Shown here piece by piece: positions 1-7,704 of a stretch of 60,829 nt of DNA. A program made the position numbers and the translations under genes. The DNA is from an uncultured Erysipelotrichaceae bacterium (GTDB taxonomy: Bacteria > Bacillota_I > Bacilli_A > RFN20 > CAG-826). The stretch is taken from positions 1 through 60,829 of the forward strand of contig CACYSA010000004.1 of assembly GCA_902777015.1 (NCBI GenBank), in the 5' to 3' direction. The notes under the pieces are model-generated. The model saw only the letters and a list, made by a program, of their open reading frames with translations. It was not told where the DNA came from and searched no databases. Within the stretch, counting starts at the first letter, position 1, and each line of letters opens with the position of its first letter.

Positions 1-1
1 A

Positions 2-163
2 CTACCTTTTCCGCTTACTCTTCCAACTAGAGTCCCATCTATTGAAGACATGAGTGAGGAAGACTTTGATGAAATGCTTAAGTCTGCTTTAGAACGCGCC
101 GAGAAAGGCGAAGGCAAATCTTTAAAAGATACTTTCGGCGCTGTTCGTGAAAATAACAAATAA
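2..163 (+). CDS. C-terminal part of a probable RelB/DinJ-family antitoxin (5' end outside the window)
   Basis: An open frame runs in from the left edge and stops at TAA 161-163, giving 53 residues. It begins L-P-F-P-L and ends K-D-T-F-G-A-V-R-E-N-N-K. The proline-flanked LPFxLxxP segment followed by an acidic helix (SEEDFDEMLKSALERAEKG) resembles the C-terminal half of RelB/DinJ antitoxins, which neutralise a RelE/YafQ-type mRNA interferase. The DNA-binding N-terminus is outside the window and no toxin gene follows downstream. The next DNA is a relic of glyA. The family call rests on pattern only; it could be another small regulator. Confidence 0.4.
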   Translation, partial: LPFPLTLPTRVPSIEDMSEEDFDEMLKSALERAEKGEGKSLKDTFGAVRENNK

Positions 164-165
164 TT

Positions 166-282
166 AATATCTTGGATTTGTTTCCAATTAGAGGTGAGGC
201 CTAAGACAAGTTCTTTGGCCTTTTCTTTATCTAATTTATTACTTAAATAATCATTAATAATGATAGCGTCTTGTTCAGCTTG
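166..282 (-). pseudogene. Duplicated 3' end of glyA (remnant)
   Basis: This 117-base stretch matches the 3' end of glyA at 1624-1740 with about 6 mismatches. It lies in the same orientation and includes the stop codon. Translated on the minus strand it still reads the last 39 or so residues of serine hydroxymethyltransferase in frame, with two visible substitutions (V to D and G to S). Homology stops abruptly near 283. The two copies bracket the ATPase gene at 398-1597 as 117-base direct repeats 1458 bases apart. This suggests insertion or recombination at the glyA end with a foreign but related allele. Confidence 0.85.
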
Positions 283-296
283 TTCTTCTTCATTTC

Positions 297-375
297 ACTA
301 AACAGTTTTGCTATTTGTTGAAAAAGTGTTTAGTTGCAGTAAACAATTTTGTTGATTGTCGAAAAAGTGTTTAGT
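297..375. repeat. Two tandem copies of an inverted-repeat element upstream of the ATPase gene
   Basis: ACTAAACA at 297-304 pairs with TGTTTAGT at 327-334. A second copy repeats the pattern from about 338 (GTAAACA) to TGTTTAGT at 368-375. The two units share the core GAAAAAGTGTTTAGT, offset by 41 bases. They lie just before the ribosome binding site of the following gene and could be operators or a hairpin leader. Confidence 0.6.
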
Positions 376-397
376 AGAATATAAGCAGGTGAATCGT

Positions 398-1597
398 ATG
401 TCTAAAATAATGATAAAAAGAGAAAAATACCTCAAGCAAATTAGAGAATTCTATGATAGTGATCTTGTAAAAATCATTACTGGTATAAGAAGATCAGGGA
501 AATCCATTATCTTGGAAGAAATAATTGAAGAAATAAAAGAAAGGACTGATAACGTTCTTTATCTTAACTTTGAAAAAGCGTCTGATTTAATTAAAGCAGG
601 AACCGCTAGCTCTCTTATCGATTACGTTAGAAATAATAGAAAAGAAGGTAAGTGCTATTTGTTTTTGGATGAAATTCAGGAGATAGAAGAATGGCCGATT
701 GCTGTAAAAGATTTACGACTTGCTGATTGTTCGATTTTTATTACTGGTAGCAATTCAAAATTATTATCTGGAGAAATCACAAAATATCTAAGCGGTCGCT
801 TTGTATCTATTAGAGTTCGTCCATTTGTTTATAAAGAAATAATTGAATATGCCAAAGCTACTGGAATGTCGATTGACCCAAATGAATATTTGGTGTGGGG
901 AGGTTTCCCAGGTAGATTAGAAGTCAATAGTTTAGAGAGTACACAAAGGTATCTCAATGATTTAGATTCCACAATTGTTTTAAATGACTTAATAAATAGA
1001 TACAAAATCAAAAAACAGGCCGTTTTTATTAGAATAGTCAATTATATTCTCTTAAACAATTCTAGAATATTTTCCATTAGATCGATTCATAAATACATTA
1101 AAAATGATTATCCTGAAATTTCAACCGCGACTGTTGCTAAATATGTGGATTATTTAAAGAAGGCATATATAATTGATGAGCTTCCTCAGTATTCTAATAA
1201 AGCTAAAAAAGAATTGTCATTCTATGGCAAAATTTATAACGCTGACGTCGCTCTTAATTCCATAAGAGTTAGCAATGGCAGATATGATTTAGATCATAAC
1301 TTGGAAAACATAGTTTATAACGAACTCATATATATGGGCTATGAATTGTTTGCTTTTTCTAATAATGGAAAAGAAATTGATTTTATGGCTACTAAAGATG
1401 GCAAAACATACTTTGTCCAAGTAGCTTATAGCGTGACTGATTCTAAAGCTTATGATAGAGAGTTTAACGCTTTTAAAGGCTTGGATAATTTAAATGAAAA
1501 GATACTTATTACAACAGATCCAATCGATTATTCAACAAGCGCTATTAGACATATTAAATTTAATGATTTTTTGTTGATGAATGATTTGAAACAATAG
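398..1597 (+). CDS. AAA-family ATPase with DUF4143 domain
   Basis: A 399-residue protein of the AAA_14/DUF4143 family, cytoplasmic P-loop ATPases of unsettled function that are common in gut bacteria and often carried on mobile DNA. The Walker A motif GIRRSGKS is at residues 29-36. Walker B is YLFLDEIQ near residue 90, followed by a sensor-like ITGSNSKLL. The C-terminal half is DUF4143-like and ends with a nuclease-fold-like strand pattern (EIDFMATKDGKTYFVQVAY). An ATG at 398 is preferred over an upstream TTG at 356, because AGGTGA at 386-391 gives normal spacing. The gene stands alone, opposite to glyA, between two copies of the glyA tail, so it is probably acquired. The substrate is unknown. 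Confidence 0.88.
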   Translation: MSKIMIKREKYLKQIREFYDSDLVKIITGIRRSGKSIILEEIIEEIKERTDNVLYLNFEKASDLIKAGTASSLIDYVRNNRKEGKCYLFLDEIQEIEEWPIAVKDLRLADCSIFITGSNSKLLSGEITKYLSGRFVSIRVRPFVYKEIIEYAKATGMSIDPNEYLVWGGFPGRLEVNSLESTQRYLNDLDSTIVLNDLINRYKIKKQAVFIRIVNYILLNNSRIFSIRSIHKYIKNDYPEISTATVAKYVDYLKKAYIIDELPQYSNKAKKELSFYGKIYNADVALNSIRVSNGRYDLDHNLENIVYNELIYMGYELFAFSNNGKEIDFMATKDGKTYFVQVAYSVTDSKAYDREFNAFKGLDNLNEKILITTDPIDYSTSAIRHIKFNDFLLMNDLKQ

Positions 1598-1620
1598 TAA
1601 AAAATATTTAAAATTGGATA

Positions 1621-2829
1621 CTAAATATCTTGGATTTGTTTCCAATTAGATGTGAGGCCTAAGACAAGTTCTTTGGCCTTTTCTTTATCTAATTTATTAC
1701 CTAGGTAATCATTAATAATGATTGCGACTTGTTCAGCTTGCTCTTTAGTGCACCCTCTAGTGGTCACTGCCGCAAAACCAATACGTAAGCCGCTTGTTTT
1801 GCCTGGAGACAAAGTATCATTAGGAATCATATTCTTATTCGTGGTAATACCGATTTCTTCTAAAGCAATTTGGGCTTCTTTACCGTTAATGCCATATGTA
1901 TCTAAAACATTAATTAAGAATAAATGATTGTCAGTCCCTGATACTTTCGCGCCTAATTCATTAAATTTATCCGCGCATGCTTTAGTGTTAATCATTAATT
2001 GTTTAACATATTGTTTAAATTCATCACTCATTGCTTCTTTAAAGCAAACTGCTTTACCAGCGATAATATGCTCTAATGGCCCACCTTGATAATATGGGAA
2101 TATTGCAGAATTAATCTTTTTAATTAATTCTTCATTATTAGTTAATATAAGACCCCCTCTAGGACCTCTTAATGTCTTATGAGTGGTGCTTGTCACTACA
2201 TCAGCGTAAGGAATAGGGGAAGGATGTAAACCTGTAGCCACTAAACCTGCGATATGGGCCATATCCACCATAAAATAGGCACCTACTTTATTAGCGATAT
2301 CTTTAAATCTTTTAAAATCAATAGTGTATGGATAAGCACTATAACCCGCTAGGATTAAATTTGGTTTTTCTTCTACCGCAATTCTTTCAATTTCATCATA
2401 ATCAAGATGACCGTTCTTTAATGGATAGTGGACAAAGTTATAAAGGTGAGAAGAGAAAGAAACAGGAGAACCATGAGTCAAATGTCCTCCGTCATTAAGG
2501 ACTAACGAAAGAATCTTTCCGCCTTCTGGTAATAACGCTCTATAAGCAGCAGCGTTAGCTTGTGAACCACTATGTGGTTGCACATTAGCGAACTTACAGT
2601 TAAATAATTCACAAGCTCTTTCGATTGCTAAATTTTCAACTGCGTCAACATATTCACAACCCCCATAATATCTATGCCCAGGGAAACCTTCAGCGTATTT
2701 ATTAGTGAGAATTGATCCACACGCTTCTCTAACGTCTTTACTGGTGTAGTTTTCACTAGCGATTAGTTCAATACCGTTATTTTGTCTTTCTTGTTCTAAA
2801 AGTATAAGCTTATTTAATTCTTTATCCAT
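1621..2829 (-). CDS. glyA: Serine hydroxymethyltransferase
   Basis: A 402-residue PLP enzyme that interconverts serine plus tetrahydrofolate with glycine plus 5,10-methylene-tetrahydrofolate. It supplies one-carbon units in the cytoplasm. The length is typical. The PLP-binding lysine lies in [13 protein letters not shown] (K218 from the start used here). Family blocks such as [15 protein letters not shown] and QPHSGSQAN are intact. The start is taken at ATG 2829 because AGGTGAC sits 5 bases upstream. An in-frame GTG three codons earlier overlaps that ribosome binding site. A promoter with an extended -10 and a hairpin leader precede it. Its 3' end is duplicated at 166-282. Confidence 0.97.
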   Translation of the reverse strand: MDKELNKLILLEQERQNNGIELIASENYTSKDVREACGSILTNKYAEGFPGHRYYGGCEYVDAVENLAIERACELFNCKFANVQPHSGSQANAAAYRALLPEGGKILSLVLNDGGHLTHGSPVSFSSHLYNFVHYPLKNGHLDYDEIERIAVEEKPNLILAGYSAYPYTIDFKRFKDIANKVGAYFMVDMAHIAGLVATGLHPSPIPYADVVTSTTHKTLRGPRGGLILTNNEELIKKINSAIFPYYQGGPLEHIIAGKAVCFKEAMSDEFKQYVKQLMINTKACADKFNELGAKVSGTDNHLFLINVLDTYGINGKEAQIALEEIGITTNKNMIPNDTLSPGKTSGLRIGFAAVTTRGCTKEQAEQVAIIINDYLGNKLDKEKAKELVLGLTSNWKQIQDI

Positions 2830-2888
2830 ATTTGTCACCTTTGTCTCATAATATCAAAAATATAAAAATATAGTTATATTTTGTTTTA

Positions 2889-2960
2889 AATAAAAGAGCC
2901 CTTGACTAGTCCGCCAGATTAGTCCTGTCTAGGAGGCTCCGTTCTTTTGGCTGCATTATA
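2889..2960 (-). promoter_or_regulatory. glyA promoter and hairpin leader (possible attenuator)
   Basis: On the minus strand an extended -10 (TGTTATAAT, core at 2955-2960) is followed by a leader. In the leader GAGCC (2935-2939) pairs with GGCTC (2896-2900), followed by UUUUAUU. An inner GACTA/TAGTC hairpin lies inside. A terminator-like structure between promoter and gene suggests attenuation. It does not match a T-box, glycine, ZTP or THF riboswitch consensus that I can recognise. It could also simply terminate read-through from the ABC transporter operon. Confidence 0.5.
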
Positions 2961-2982
2961 ACACCAAAGCAATAAATCAACA

Positions 2983-3999
2983 CTATAAATTTATATTCGC
3001 AGTTTTTAAAAACTCTTTTGTTCTCTTTTCTTTTGGATGAGAGAAGAATGATTTACTATCTCCACTTTCAACGATATAGCCATCTTCCATAAATATGACC
3101 TTATTAGCGACATTTCTAGCAAAGTTCATTTCATGAGTGACCACAATCATGGTTCTACCTTCATTAGCGAGTTTCTTCATGACTTCTAATACTTCGTTAA
3201 CCATTTCTGGATCTAAAGCGGAAGTCGGTTCGTCAAATAAGATTATTTCTGGATCAAGGCATAACGCTCTTGCGATAGCGACACGTTGTTTTTGACCACC
3301 CGAAAGTGCTCTAGGGCGATAGTTCATTCTATCTTGCATATTAACCTTAGTTAATTCTTCAATTGCTCTCTTCTTCGCTTCTTCTTTATTCCTATTTAAA
3401 ACACGCACCTGCGCGATAGTGCAATTCTTTAATGAATCCATATTATTAAAGAGATTAAAACTTTGGAAAACCATTGTCATTTGACTACGCATTTTATTTC
3501 TTTGTTTTTCATTAATTGATTTAATAGGATGCTCTTTAATAAAAGCGTTATAACTAGCCTCATCAAAATAATTAGCCTTATTAGGCTTTTCTTTTAAAAC
3601 TTGTTCATAGATTTTCTTACATTCTTTTATCTTTAGATAATTATGTTTAGTTTTATATCCTTCGATGACTTTATTTTGATAAATGGCTAAATTATCTTCC
3701 GCTTCCACTAAGCGTTCTTGATATTTAGCTTTCGCATTTCTATATGCTTCATAATCAACAAAGTCATCTTTACATTTTTCGATATTAAAATAATTATTGC
3801 CTTTAAATGTTAATTGTCCTCTAGTGGGTTCTTCTAATAAATTTAAACATCTTAAAAATGTTGATTTACCAGAACCACTAGGGCCAATAATAGCGATAAC
3901 ATCGCCTTTATTAACGGTTAAATTAATATCTTTAAGAACGCGATTGGAATCAAAGAATTTCGCGAGATTCTTAATTTCTAAAATTACTTCATTACTCAT
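2983..3999 (-). CDS. Amino-acid ABC transporter ATP-binding protein with a large insertion (probable lysine importer)
   Basis: The ATPase subunit of a polar-amino-acid importer, which drives uptake together with the permease and binding protein encoded upstream. Walker A is GPSGSGKS at residues 39-46, the Q-loop glutamine is near 179, the signature LSGGQ is at 232-236 and Walker B ILFDEP is at about 253-258. At 338 residues it is roughly 90 longer than the usual 240-250. The excess is a charged, probably helical insert at about residues 76-168, between Walker A and the Q-loop. It overlaps the permease gene by 4 bases (ATGA), so the two are translationally coupled. The lysine riboswitch ahead of the operon suggests lysine as substrate. 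Confidence 0.93.
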   Translation of the reverse strand: MSNEVILEIKNLAKFFDSNRVLKDINLTVNKGDVIAIIGPSGSGKSTFLRCLNLLEEPTRGQLTFKGNNYFNIEKCKDDFVDYEAYRNAKAKYQERLVEAEDNLAIYQNKVIEGYKTKHNYLKIKECKKIYEQVLKEKPNKANYFDEASYNAFIKEHPIKSINEKQRNKMRSQMTMVFQSFNLFNNMDSLKNCTIAQVRVLNRNKEEAKKRAIEELTKVNMQDRMNYRPRALSGGQKQRVAIARALCLDPEIILFDEPTSALDPEMVNEVLEVMKKLANEGRTMIVVTHEMNFARNVANKVIFMEDGYIVESGDSKSFFSHPKEKRTKEFLKTANINL

Positions 4000-4790
4000 G
4001 CAAACAAACCTCTTTTAAATCTCGCAAATGGATTAAGAGAAATCTTTTCTCCATCTAATTTCTTCTCAATTAGCTTTAAGACACCTGCCGCTATTAAAGT
4101 TAAAACTAAATAAATAACCGCTAAGATGAGATATCCTTCTAAGAAAGCATATGAAGCACTAGATATCACTTTCATACGATAATATAGCTCAGTAGTGGCA
4201 ATAACATTTAAAACAGATGAATCTTTAATATTAACAATTAATTCGTTACCAATCGTTGGTAAAGAATTTCTAATCGCTTGTGGTAGTACCACAAAGAAGG
4301 AAGCATCTCTATTATTCATACCTAATGATCTTGCTCCTTCAACTTGACCCATATCAACACCGTTTAAACCAGATTGAACAATCTCACCCATATAGGCAGC
4401 GGTATTAAAAGTAATAACAATTAAACCCGCTAAAAACCAACCATTAAGTACATCATTAGCAATACCAGGTAATCTAATCACATCCCAGTTAAATCCTAAA
4501 GCGGCACAGCCATATTTAAATATTAATGCTTGGACCATCATTGGTGTACCTCTAAGGACAACAGAATAAATAACGCAAATTCCTTTAATAATATTTAGAC
4601 CAACTTTTTTAATCCAAATAGTAGTGGGCTTTACTTTAATGTTTTTGCCATACGCAATAAAGACGCCTAATAATAAACCAACGACAGTGCCAAATATCGA
4701 TAATATTAATGTGGAAATAACACCCGCTAATAATAGCCAAGCGTTATTCACGAATATGTCACCTATTTTAGAAAAATCAATCATCTTCAT
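3996..4790 (-). CDS. Amino-acid ABC transporter permease (HisM/GlnP family)
   Basis: A 264-residue membrane protein with about five predicted hydrophobic segments. It has the EAA-type coupling region typical of polar-amino-acid permeases ([19 protein letters not shown] ... LGM). It forms the transmembrane channel of the importer. It overlaps the binding-protein gene by one base and the ATPase gene by four, making a compact three-gene operon. Only one permease gene is present, so it probably works as a homodimer. It should be regulated with its neighbours by the upstream L-box. Confidence 0.93.
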   Translation of the reverse strand: MKMIDFSKIGDIFVNNAWLLLAGVISTLILSIFGTVVGLLLGVFIAYGKNIKVKPTTIWIKKVGLNIIKGICVIYSVVLRGTPMMVQALIFKYGCAALGFNWDVIRLPGIANDVLNGWFLAGLIVITFNTAAYMGEIVQSGLNGVDMGQVEGARSLGMNNRDASFFVVLPQAIRNSLPTIGNELIVNIKDSSVLNVIATTELYYRMKVISSASYAFLEGYLILAVIYLVLTLIAAGVLKLIEKKLDGEKISLNPFARFKRGLFA

Positions 4791-5650
4791 TAACCATTGC
4801 TTCTAGTGGAAGCATCACCCATCATCTTACTTCTGTCTTCCTGAGATAATCTTTTTAAAGAAGCATTAAGTAAATCAGCTAATTCGTTATTACCTTTTTT
4901 AAGACCAATATTAACGGATAAACCTTCTAAATCACTTTCACTTAAGAAAGAATAATCACAGTATAAGACACCAAGTCCTTCTAAATTCGCCATAGCTTCA
5001 ACAACTGGTAATTCTGCAGGCATAGCGAATGAGATACCACGTTGTACATCTAAAGCCGCTAAAGGATATGTTTGCTGCGCAGCGCTATGTCTAATATTTA
5101 AAGAAGCATCACTAGCGAAATAATCTTCAATAATATCATCACCAACAACATTAGCCTGACAGACTAATGATTGACCTTTAAATAAGTCTTTTAGACCTTG
5201 ATAACTTAATGGATTATCTTTAGAGTTACCTTCTGGAATATTGCTTTCCTTAATTAAAAACGCTAAATCACTTTTTAAATACGGCTCAGTAAAATCAATG
5301 GTCTTTCTTCTTTCAGCAGTGGATGACATACCCGCTAAAACCATATTAATAGAACCATTATTTAAAGAAGGAATAAGATCATCCCATTCGATTCTTTTAA
5401 TAACAACATCTCTATTTAAATCTTTAGATAAATATCTCGCGACAGCGATATCATAGCCATCGGCAAATTCATTTGTGCCATCAATTGGTAAAGTAAATTC
5501 ATTAGACTTACTTTCAGTCCAATTAAAAGGTTGATAGGCACATTCCATACCAATAACTAATTTGGAATTATCAACTTGTTTTGTACCACAAGCGGATAAA
5601 GATAATGATGATAAAAGCGTGAATAACGCTAATAAATTGTTTCGTCTCAT
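4790..5650 (-). CDS. Amino-acid ABC transporter substrate-binding lipoprotein (probable lysine)
   Basis: A 286-residue periplasmic-binding-protein-like lipoprotein (SBP_bac_3 family). A short basic N-terminus and hydrophobic stretch end in the lipobox L-S-A-C with C21 as the lipidation site. The mature part opens with KLVIGMECAYQPFNW and contains the family pattern GYDIAVARYLSKDL, then GMSSTAERRKTIDFTEPY. It captures substrate outside the membrane and delivers it to the permease. It is the first gene after the lysine riboswitch, which is the main reason to propose lysine rather than another polar amino acid. AAAGGGG lies just upstream of the ATG. Confidence 0.93.
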   Translation of the reverse strand: MRRNNLLALFTLLSSLSLSACGTKQVDNSKLVIGMECAYQPFNWTESKSNEFTLPIDGTNEFADGYDIAVARYLSKDLNRDVVIKRIEWDDLIPSLNNGSINMVLAGMSSTAERRKTIDFTEPYLKSDLAFLIKESNIPEGNSKDNPLSYQGLKDLFKGQSLVCQANVVGDDIIEDYFASDASLNIRHSAAQQTYPLAALDVQRGISFAMPAELPVVEAMANLEGLGVLYCDYSFLSESDLEGLSVNIGLKKGNNELADLLNASLKRLSQEDRSKMMGDASTRSNG

Positions 5651-5668
5651 TGATGAAACCCCTTTCCT

Positions 5669-5700
5669 AAAAAATAAGATTGCATTCTATCGATGCAATC
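5669..5700 (-). terminator. Intrinsic terminator of the lysine riboswitch (expression platform)
   Basis: On the minus strand GATTGCAT (5693-5700) pairs with ATGCAATC (5678-5685), followed by UUAUUUUUU. It lies between the L-box aptamer and the binding-protein start, as expected for transcription attenuation when lysine is bound. Confidence 0.85.
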
Positions 5701-5916
5701 TCAATTAACAGGATTTCATCAATAGCTCCTCTACAATAACTGTAGGAGTGCATAAGATATTGTCTTATACCCCAACTCACTAATATGTCTACTAGTGGTT
5801 TCGGCGAACTTTCCTTTCATAAGCTTCATCGACTACCGTCTCGACTTATTACTCTTAAAGGTCGCGCCTCTATCAATCTATGCTAGTAATATTACCAATT
5901 TTTAAATAAATAGCAA
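5701..5916 (-). promoter_or_regulatory. Lysine riboswitch (L-box) with its promoter
   Basis: On the minus strand the conserved L-box blocks appear in order. They are GATAGAGGCGCG, AAGAGTAATAAG, GGAAAGTTCGCCGAA, GAGTTGGGGTATAAG and a closing GGAGCTATTG. The promoter upstream has TTGCTA at 5911-5916, a 16-base spacer and TAATAT at 5889-5894. Lysine binding should favour the terminator at 5669-5700 and shut off the importer. This accounts for most of the gap between 5651 and 5916. Confidence 0.93.
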
Positions 5917-5957
5917 CAGTTTTACTTTATTTATTTTTATTTAATTATTAATAAAGA

Positions 5958-6010
5958 TATAATGACTTAAGAAAATGTTTAGCAGTTTTCAAAATAAGAT
6001 TCGTCTTATT
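5958..6010 (+). promoter_or_regulatory. -10 element and UUCG hairpin leader of the membrane-protein gene
   Basis: TATAAT lies at 5958-5963. AATAAGA (5993-5999) pairs with TCTTATT (6004-6010) across a TTCG loop in the 5' leader. No U-run follows, so it is not a terminator. It may protect the mRNA. Confidence 0.5.
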
Positions 6011-6035
6011 AGTAGAAGAAAGAAGGAAAATAATT

Positions 6036-6683
6036 ATGCAAAACGAAAATAAAAAGTTCCCTGTCTTAGCTATGATATTAACTTTTATTGGTTTATTCTT
6101 AGCAGTTGTCTGTGCCTCCACTGGTATCTATTTAGCAAGTTATAGAACAGCAGGTACAACCGCATTAGCATTACTTGCAATAGTCATCGCTGTTTTATTT
6201 ATTGCTGGTTTAACTGCCTCTAAAAATGTTTTATTAAGAGTGGTATCTATTATTGTTACTGTCTCATTAGTGGTCATTTCATTCGTGGTCTCTCTTGTCA
6301 ACTTATCTGGTGGTAATAATACTCCAGTATTAATGACATCAATTTTATTCGCCATTAGTTTACTAATGCTCATATGTGCAGTTTTAGAAATGATTTATTT
6401 CTTTATGAATAAAAATGATCGCATTACAGCGATGTATAAATTCAGTGGATATACATTCTCAGTATTAACCGCGATATACGCTGTTGTATATATCATCTCT
6501 GATTTCATGTATGTTGATAACTATAACGGTAATCATACTGCTTCCATGGATTTAAGCTTTAATATTTATTTCTTAACTTTCGCTTTAGCGGTGATCTCTT
6601 TAATCCCACTTGTCTCATTTAAATTATTAAATCCAGAAGTGCAAAAAGAAGAACCAAAACAAATCGATAACTCGCAAGAATAG
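6036..6683 (+). CDS. Hypothetical multi-pass membrane protein
   Basis: A 215-residue protein with about six hydrophobic segments (roughly residues 9-30, 40-58, 64-88, 97-120, 134-155 and 176-198) and a charged hydrophilic tail ending KEEPKQIDNSQE. No catalytic motif or family signature is recognised. AAGAAGGAAAA precedes the ATG at normal spacing and a strong terminator follows, so it is a single-gene transcript. The pattern resembles small uncharacterised integral membrane proteins of Firmicutes. No function is proposed. Confidence 0.75.
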   Translation: MQNENKKFPVLAMILTFIGLFLAVVCASTGIYLASYRTAGTTALALLAIVIAVLFIAGLTASKNVLLRVVSIIVTVSLVVISFVVSLVNLSGGNNTPVLMTSILFAISLLMLICAVLEMIYFFMNKNDRITAMYKFSGYTFSVLTAIYAVVYIISDFMYVDNYNGNHTASMDLSFNIYFLTFALAVISLIPLVSFKLLNPEVQKEEPKQIDNSQE

Positions 6684-6705
6684 TGGTATTCATTGTTAAG
6701 AAACT

Positions 6706-6730
6706 GCCATCGCTAAGTCGATGGCTTTTT
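6706..6730 (+). terminator. Intrinsic terminator
   Basis: GCCATCG (6706-6712) pairs with CGATGGC (6719-6725), followed by TTTTT. It ends the 6036-6683 transcript. Confidence 0.92.
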
Positions 6731-6773
6731 AAATAAAAGCAACTGTAACATTTAAAGTGAACTGTTGCAAAAT

Positions 6774-6941
6774 ATTGTTACAGACGATTCTGCATTAAAT
6801 GATTTGCCATAAGCGCTCATAGCGTCATTAAAAGCGTTCGTTCCTGTGCTAGAAGAATCAAAATCAATTGCTAGAAGTTATTCGATTGAAGTAAAATCCA
6901 TCTTAGATGTTTATCGAAATATTTTTAATATCAACAATTAA
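6774..6941 (+). pseudogene. Short coding remnant with an internal stop
   Basis: One frame reads about 55 residues and stops at TAA 6939-6941. A single in-frame TAA interrupts it after D-L-P at residues 11-13. The residue pattern after it (SLKAFVPVLEESKSIARS, then SILDVYRNIF) looks like real protein. No family is recognised. An inverted repeat CTGTAACA (6743-6750) / TGTTACAG (6776-6783) overlaps its 5' end. I see nothing else coding between 6731 and 7000. Confidence 0.35.
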
Positions 6942-7000
6942 ATATGTCATTTTTAATTAGTGAGTAATGGGCAAATTTAATAATCAAAGCATTTATATAG

Positions 7001-7026
7001 TTATATTCTAAATAAACGAATATAAT
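7001..7026 (+). promoter_or_regulatory. Inverted-repeat operator overlapping the superoxide reductase promoter
   Basis: TTATATTC (7001-7008) and GAATATAA (7018-7025) are perfect inverted repeats separated by 9 bases. They overlap the -10 TATAAT at 7021-7026. A repressor bound here would block transcription. The spacing differs from a classical PerR box (7-1-7), so the regulator is not assigned. Confidence 0.55.
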
Positions 7027-7062
7027 AAGATTAGAAAACTAAATAAGGGAGATATAACTAGT

Positions 7063-7434
7063 ATGAAGTTTTTAAAATGTAAAGTATGTGGCAAGATTGT
7101 AGCCCTTGTTAATGATTGTTCAAGTTGCCCCACAAAATGCTGTGGTGAACCAATGGAAGAAATCCCAGTTAACACCCAAGACGGCGCTCATGAAAAACAT
7201 GTCCCGGTCTATGGAATATGCGGTAACATCGTCAGTGTTAAAGTCGGTGAAGTTGAACACCCAATGATTGATGCTCATTACATCGAATGGATTGCTTTAG
7301 AAACAAATAAAGGTAATCAAAGAAAAGTCTTAAAACCAGGCCAAGCTCCTGCCGCTCAATTTGCCTTATTACCAGGTGAAGAAGTAGTCGCAGTTTATGC
7401 ATACTGCAACCTCCACGGACTCTATAAAGCATAG
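7063..7434 (+). CDS. dfx: Desulfoferrodoxin / superoxide reductase
   Basis: A 123-residue two-iron protein that reduces superoxide to peroxide in the cytoplasm using rubredoxin-type electrons. This is an anaerobe's oxygen-stress defence. The N-terminal desulforedoxin domain has C6-x2-C9 and C26-C27. The catalytic domain has the family motif EKHVP (E44, K45, H46), the later histidines of HPMIDAHYIEW, and the C-x2-H pair C115/H118 near the C-terminus (CNLHGLYKA). All expected iron ligands are visible. AGGGAGA lies upstream. The gene is monocistronic with its own terminator, and an inverted-repeat operator sits in the promoter. Confidence 0.95.
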   Translation: MKFLKCKVCGKIVALVNDCSSCPTKCCGEPMEEIPVNTQDGAHEKHVPVYGICGNIVSVKVGEVEHPMIDAHYIEWIALETNKGNQRKVLKPGQAPAAQFALLPGEEVVAVYAYCNLHGLYKA

Positions 7435-7453
7435 TAAAACATTAAAGAAAATT

Positions 7454-7477
7454 GACCAGTTCTTACTGGTCTTTTTT
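7454..7477 (+). terminator. Intrinsic terminator
   Basis: GACCAGT (7454-7460), loop TCTT, ACTGGTC (7465-7471) and then TTTTTT. It ends the superoxide reductase transcript. Confidence 0.92.
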
Positions 7478-7576
7478 CATGCCATAAATACACAAAAAAG
7501 TGATAATTTACTATGTAAAAAACACTTAAAAAACTCGTTAAAATATTCAACTTTTAGGAAAAGTAACGTTTTTTTG

Positions 7577-7605
7577 TTGAAATAATAAATATTATTTAGT
7601 AATAT
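7577..7605 (+). promoter_or_regulatory. Promoter of surface operon 1
   Basis: TTGAAA at 7577-7582, a 17-base spacer and TAATAT at 7600-7605, just before the riboswitch. An ATTCAACTTTT box lies upstream at 7545-7555 and recurs twice before operon 2. Confidence 0.7.
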
Positions 7606-7610
7606 AAGGG

Positions 7611-7699
7611 CGAGAAAAGCAAACTTACAGTAATGTAAGGACGCAAAACTATAGGGTCTTAAAGAGATAGCCAGTTGCCACAAAAGGCAATTGTTTTTA
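7611..7699 (+). promoter_or_regulatory. Cyclic-di-GMP-I (GEMM-I) riboswitch with overlapping terminator (predicted ON switch)
   Basis: The conserved GEMM-I elements appear in order. They are GCAAA, hairpin CTTACA/TGTAAG, GACGCAAAAC, TATAGGGTCTTA and GATAGCCAGTTGCC. The last bases CAGTTGCC (7672-7679) can instead pair with GGCAATTG (7686-7693) ahead of GTTTTTATT to form a terminator. Ligand binding should hold the 3' arm in the aptamer and prevent termination, so c-di-GMP should turn operon 1 on. The coding start follows only about 5 bases after the U-run. Confidence 0.93.
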
Positions 7700-7704
7700 T
7701 TACT

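Noticed and set aside
297..375. CRISPR repeats
   Set aside because: Only two units exist, they are imperfect, and no cas genes are present.
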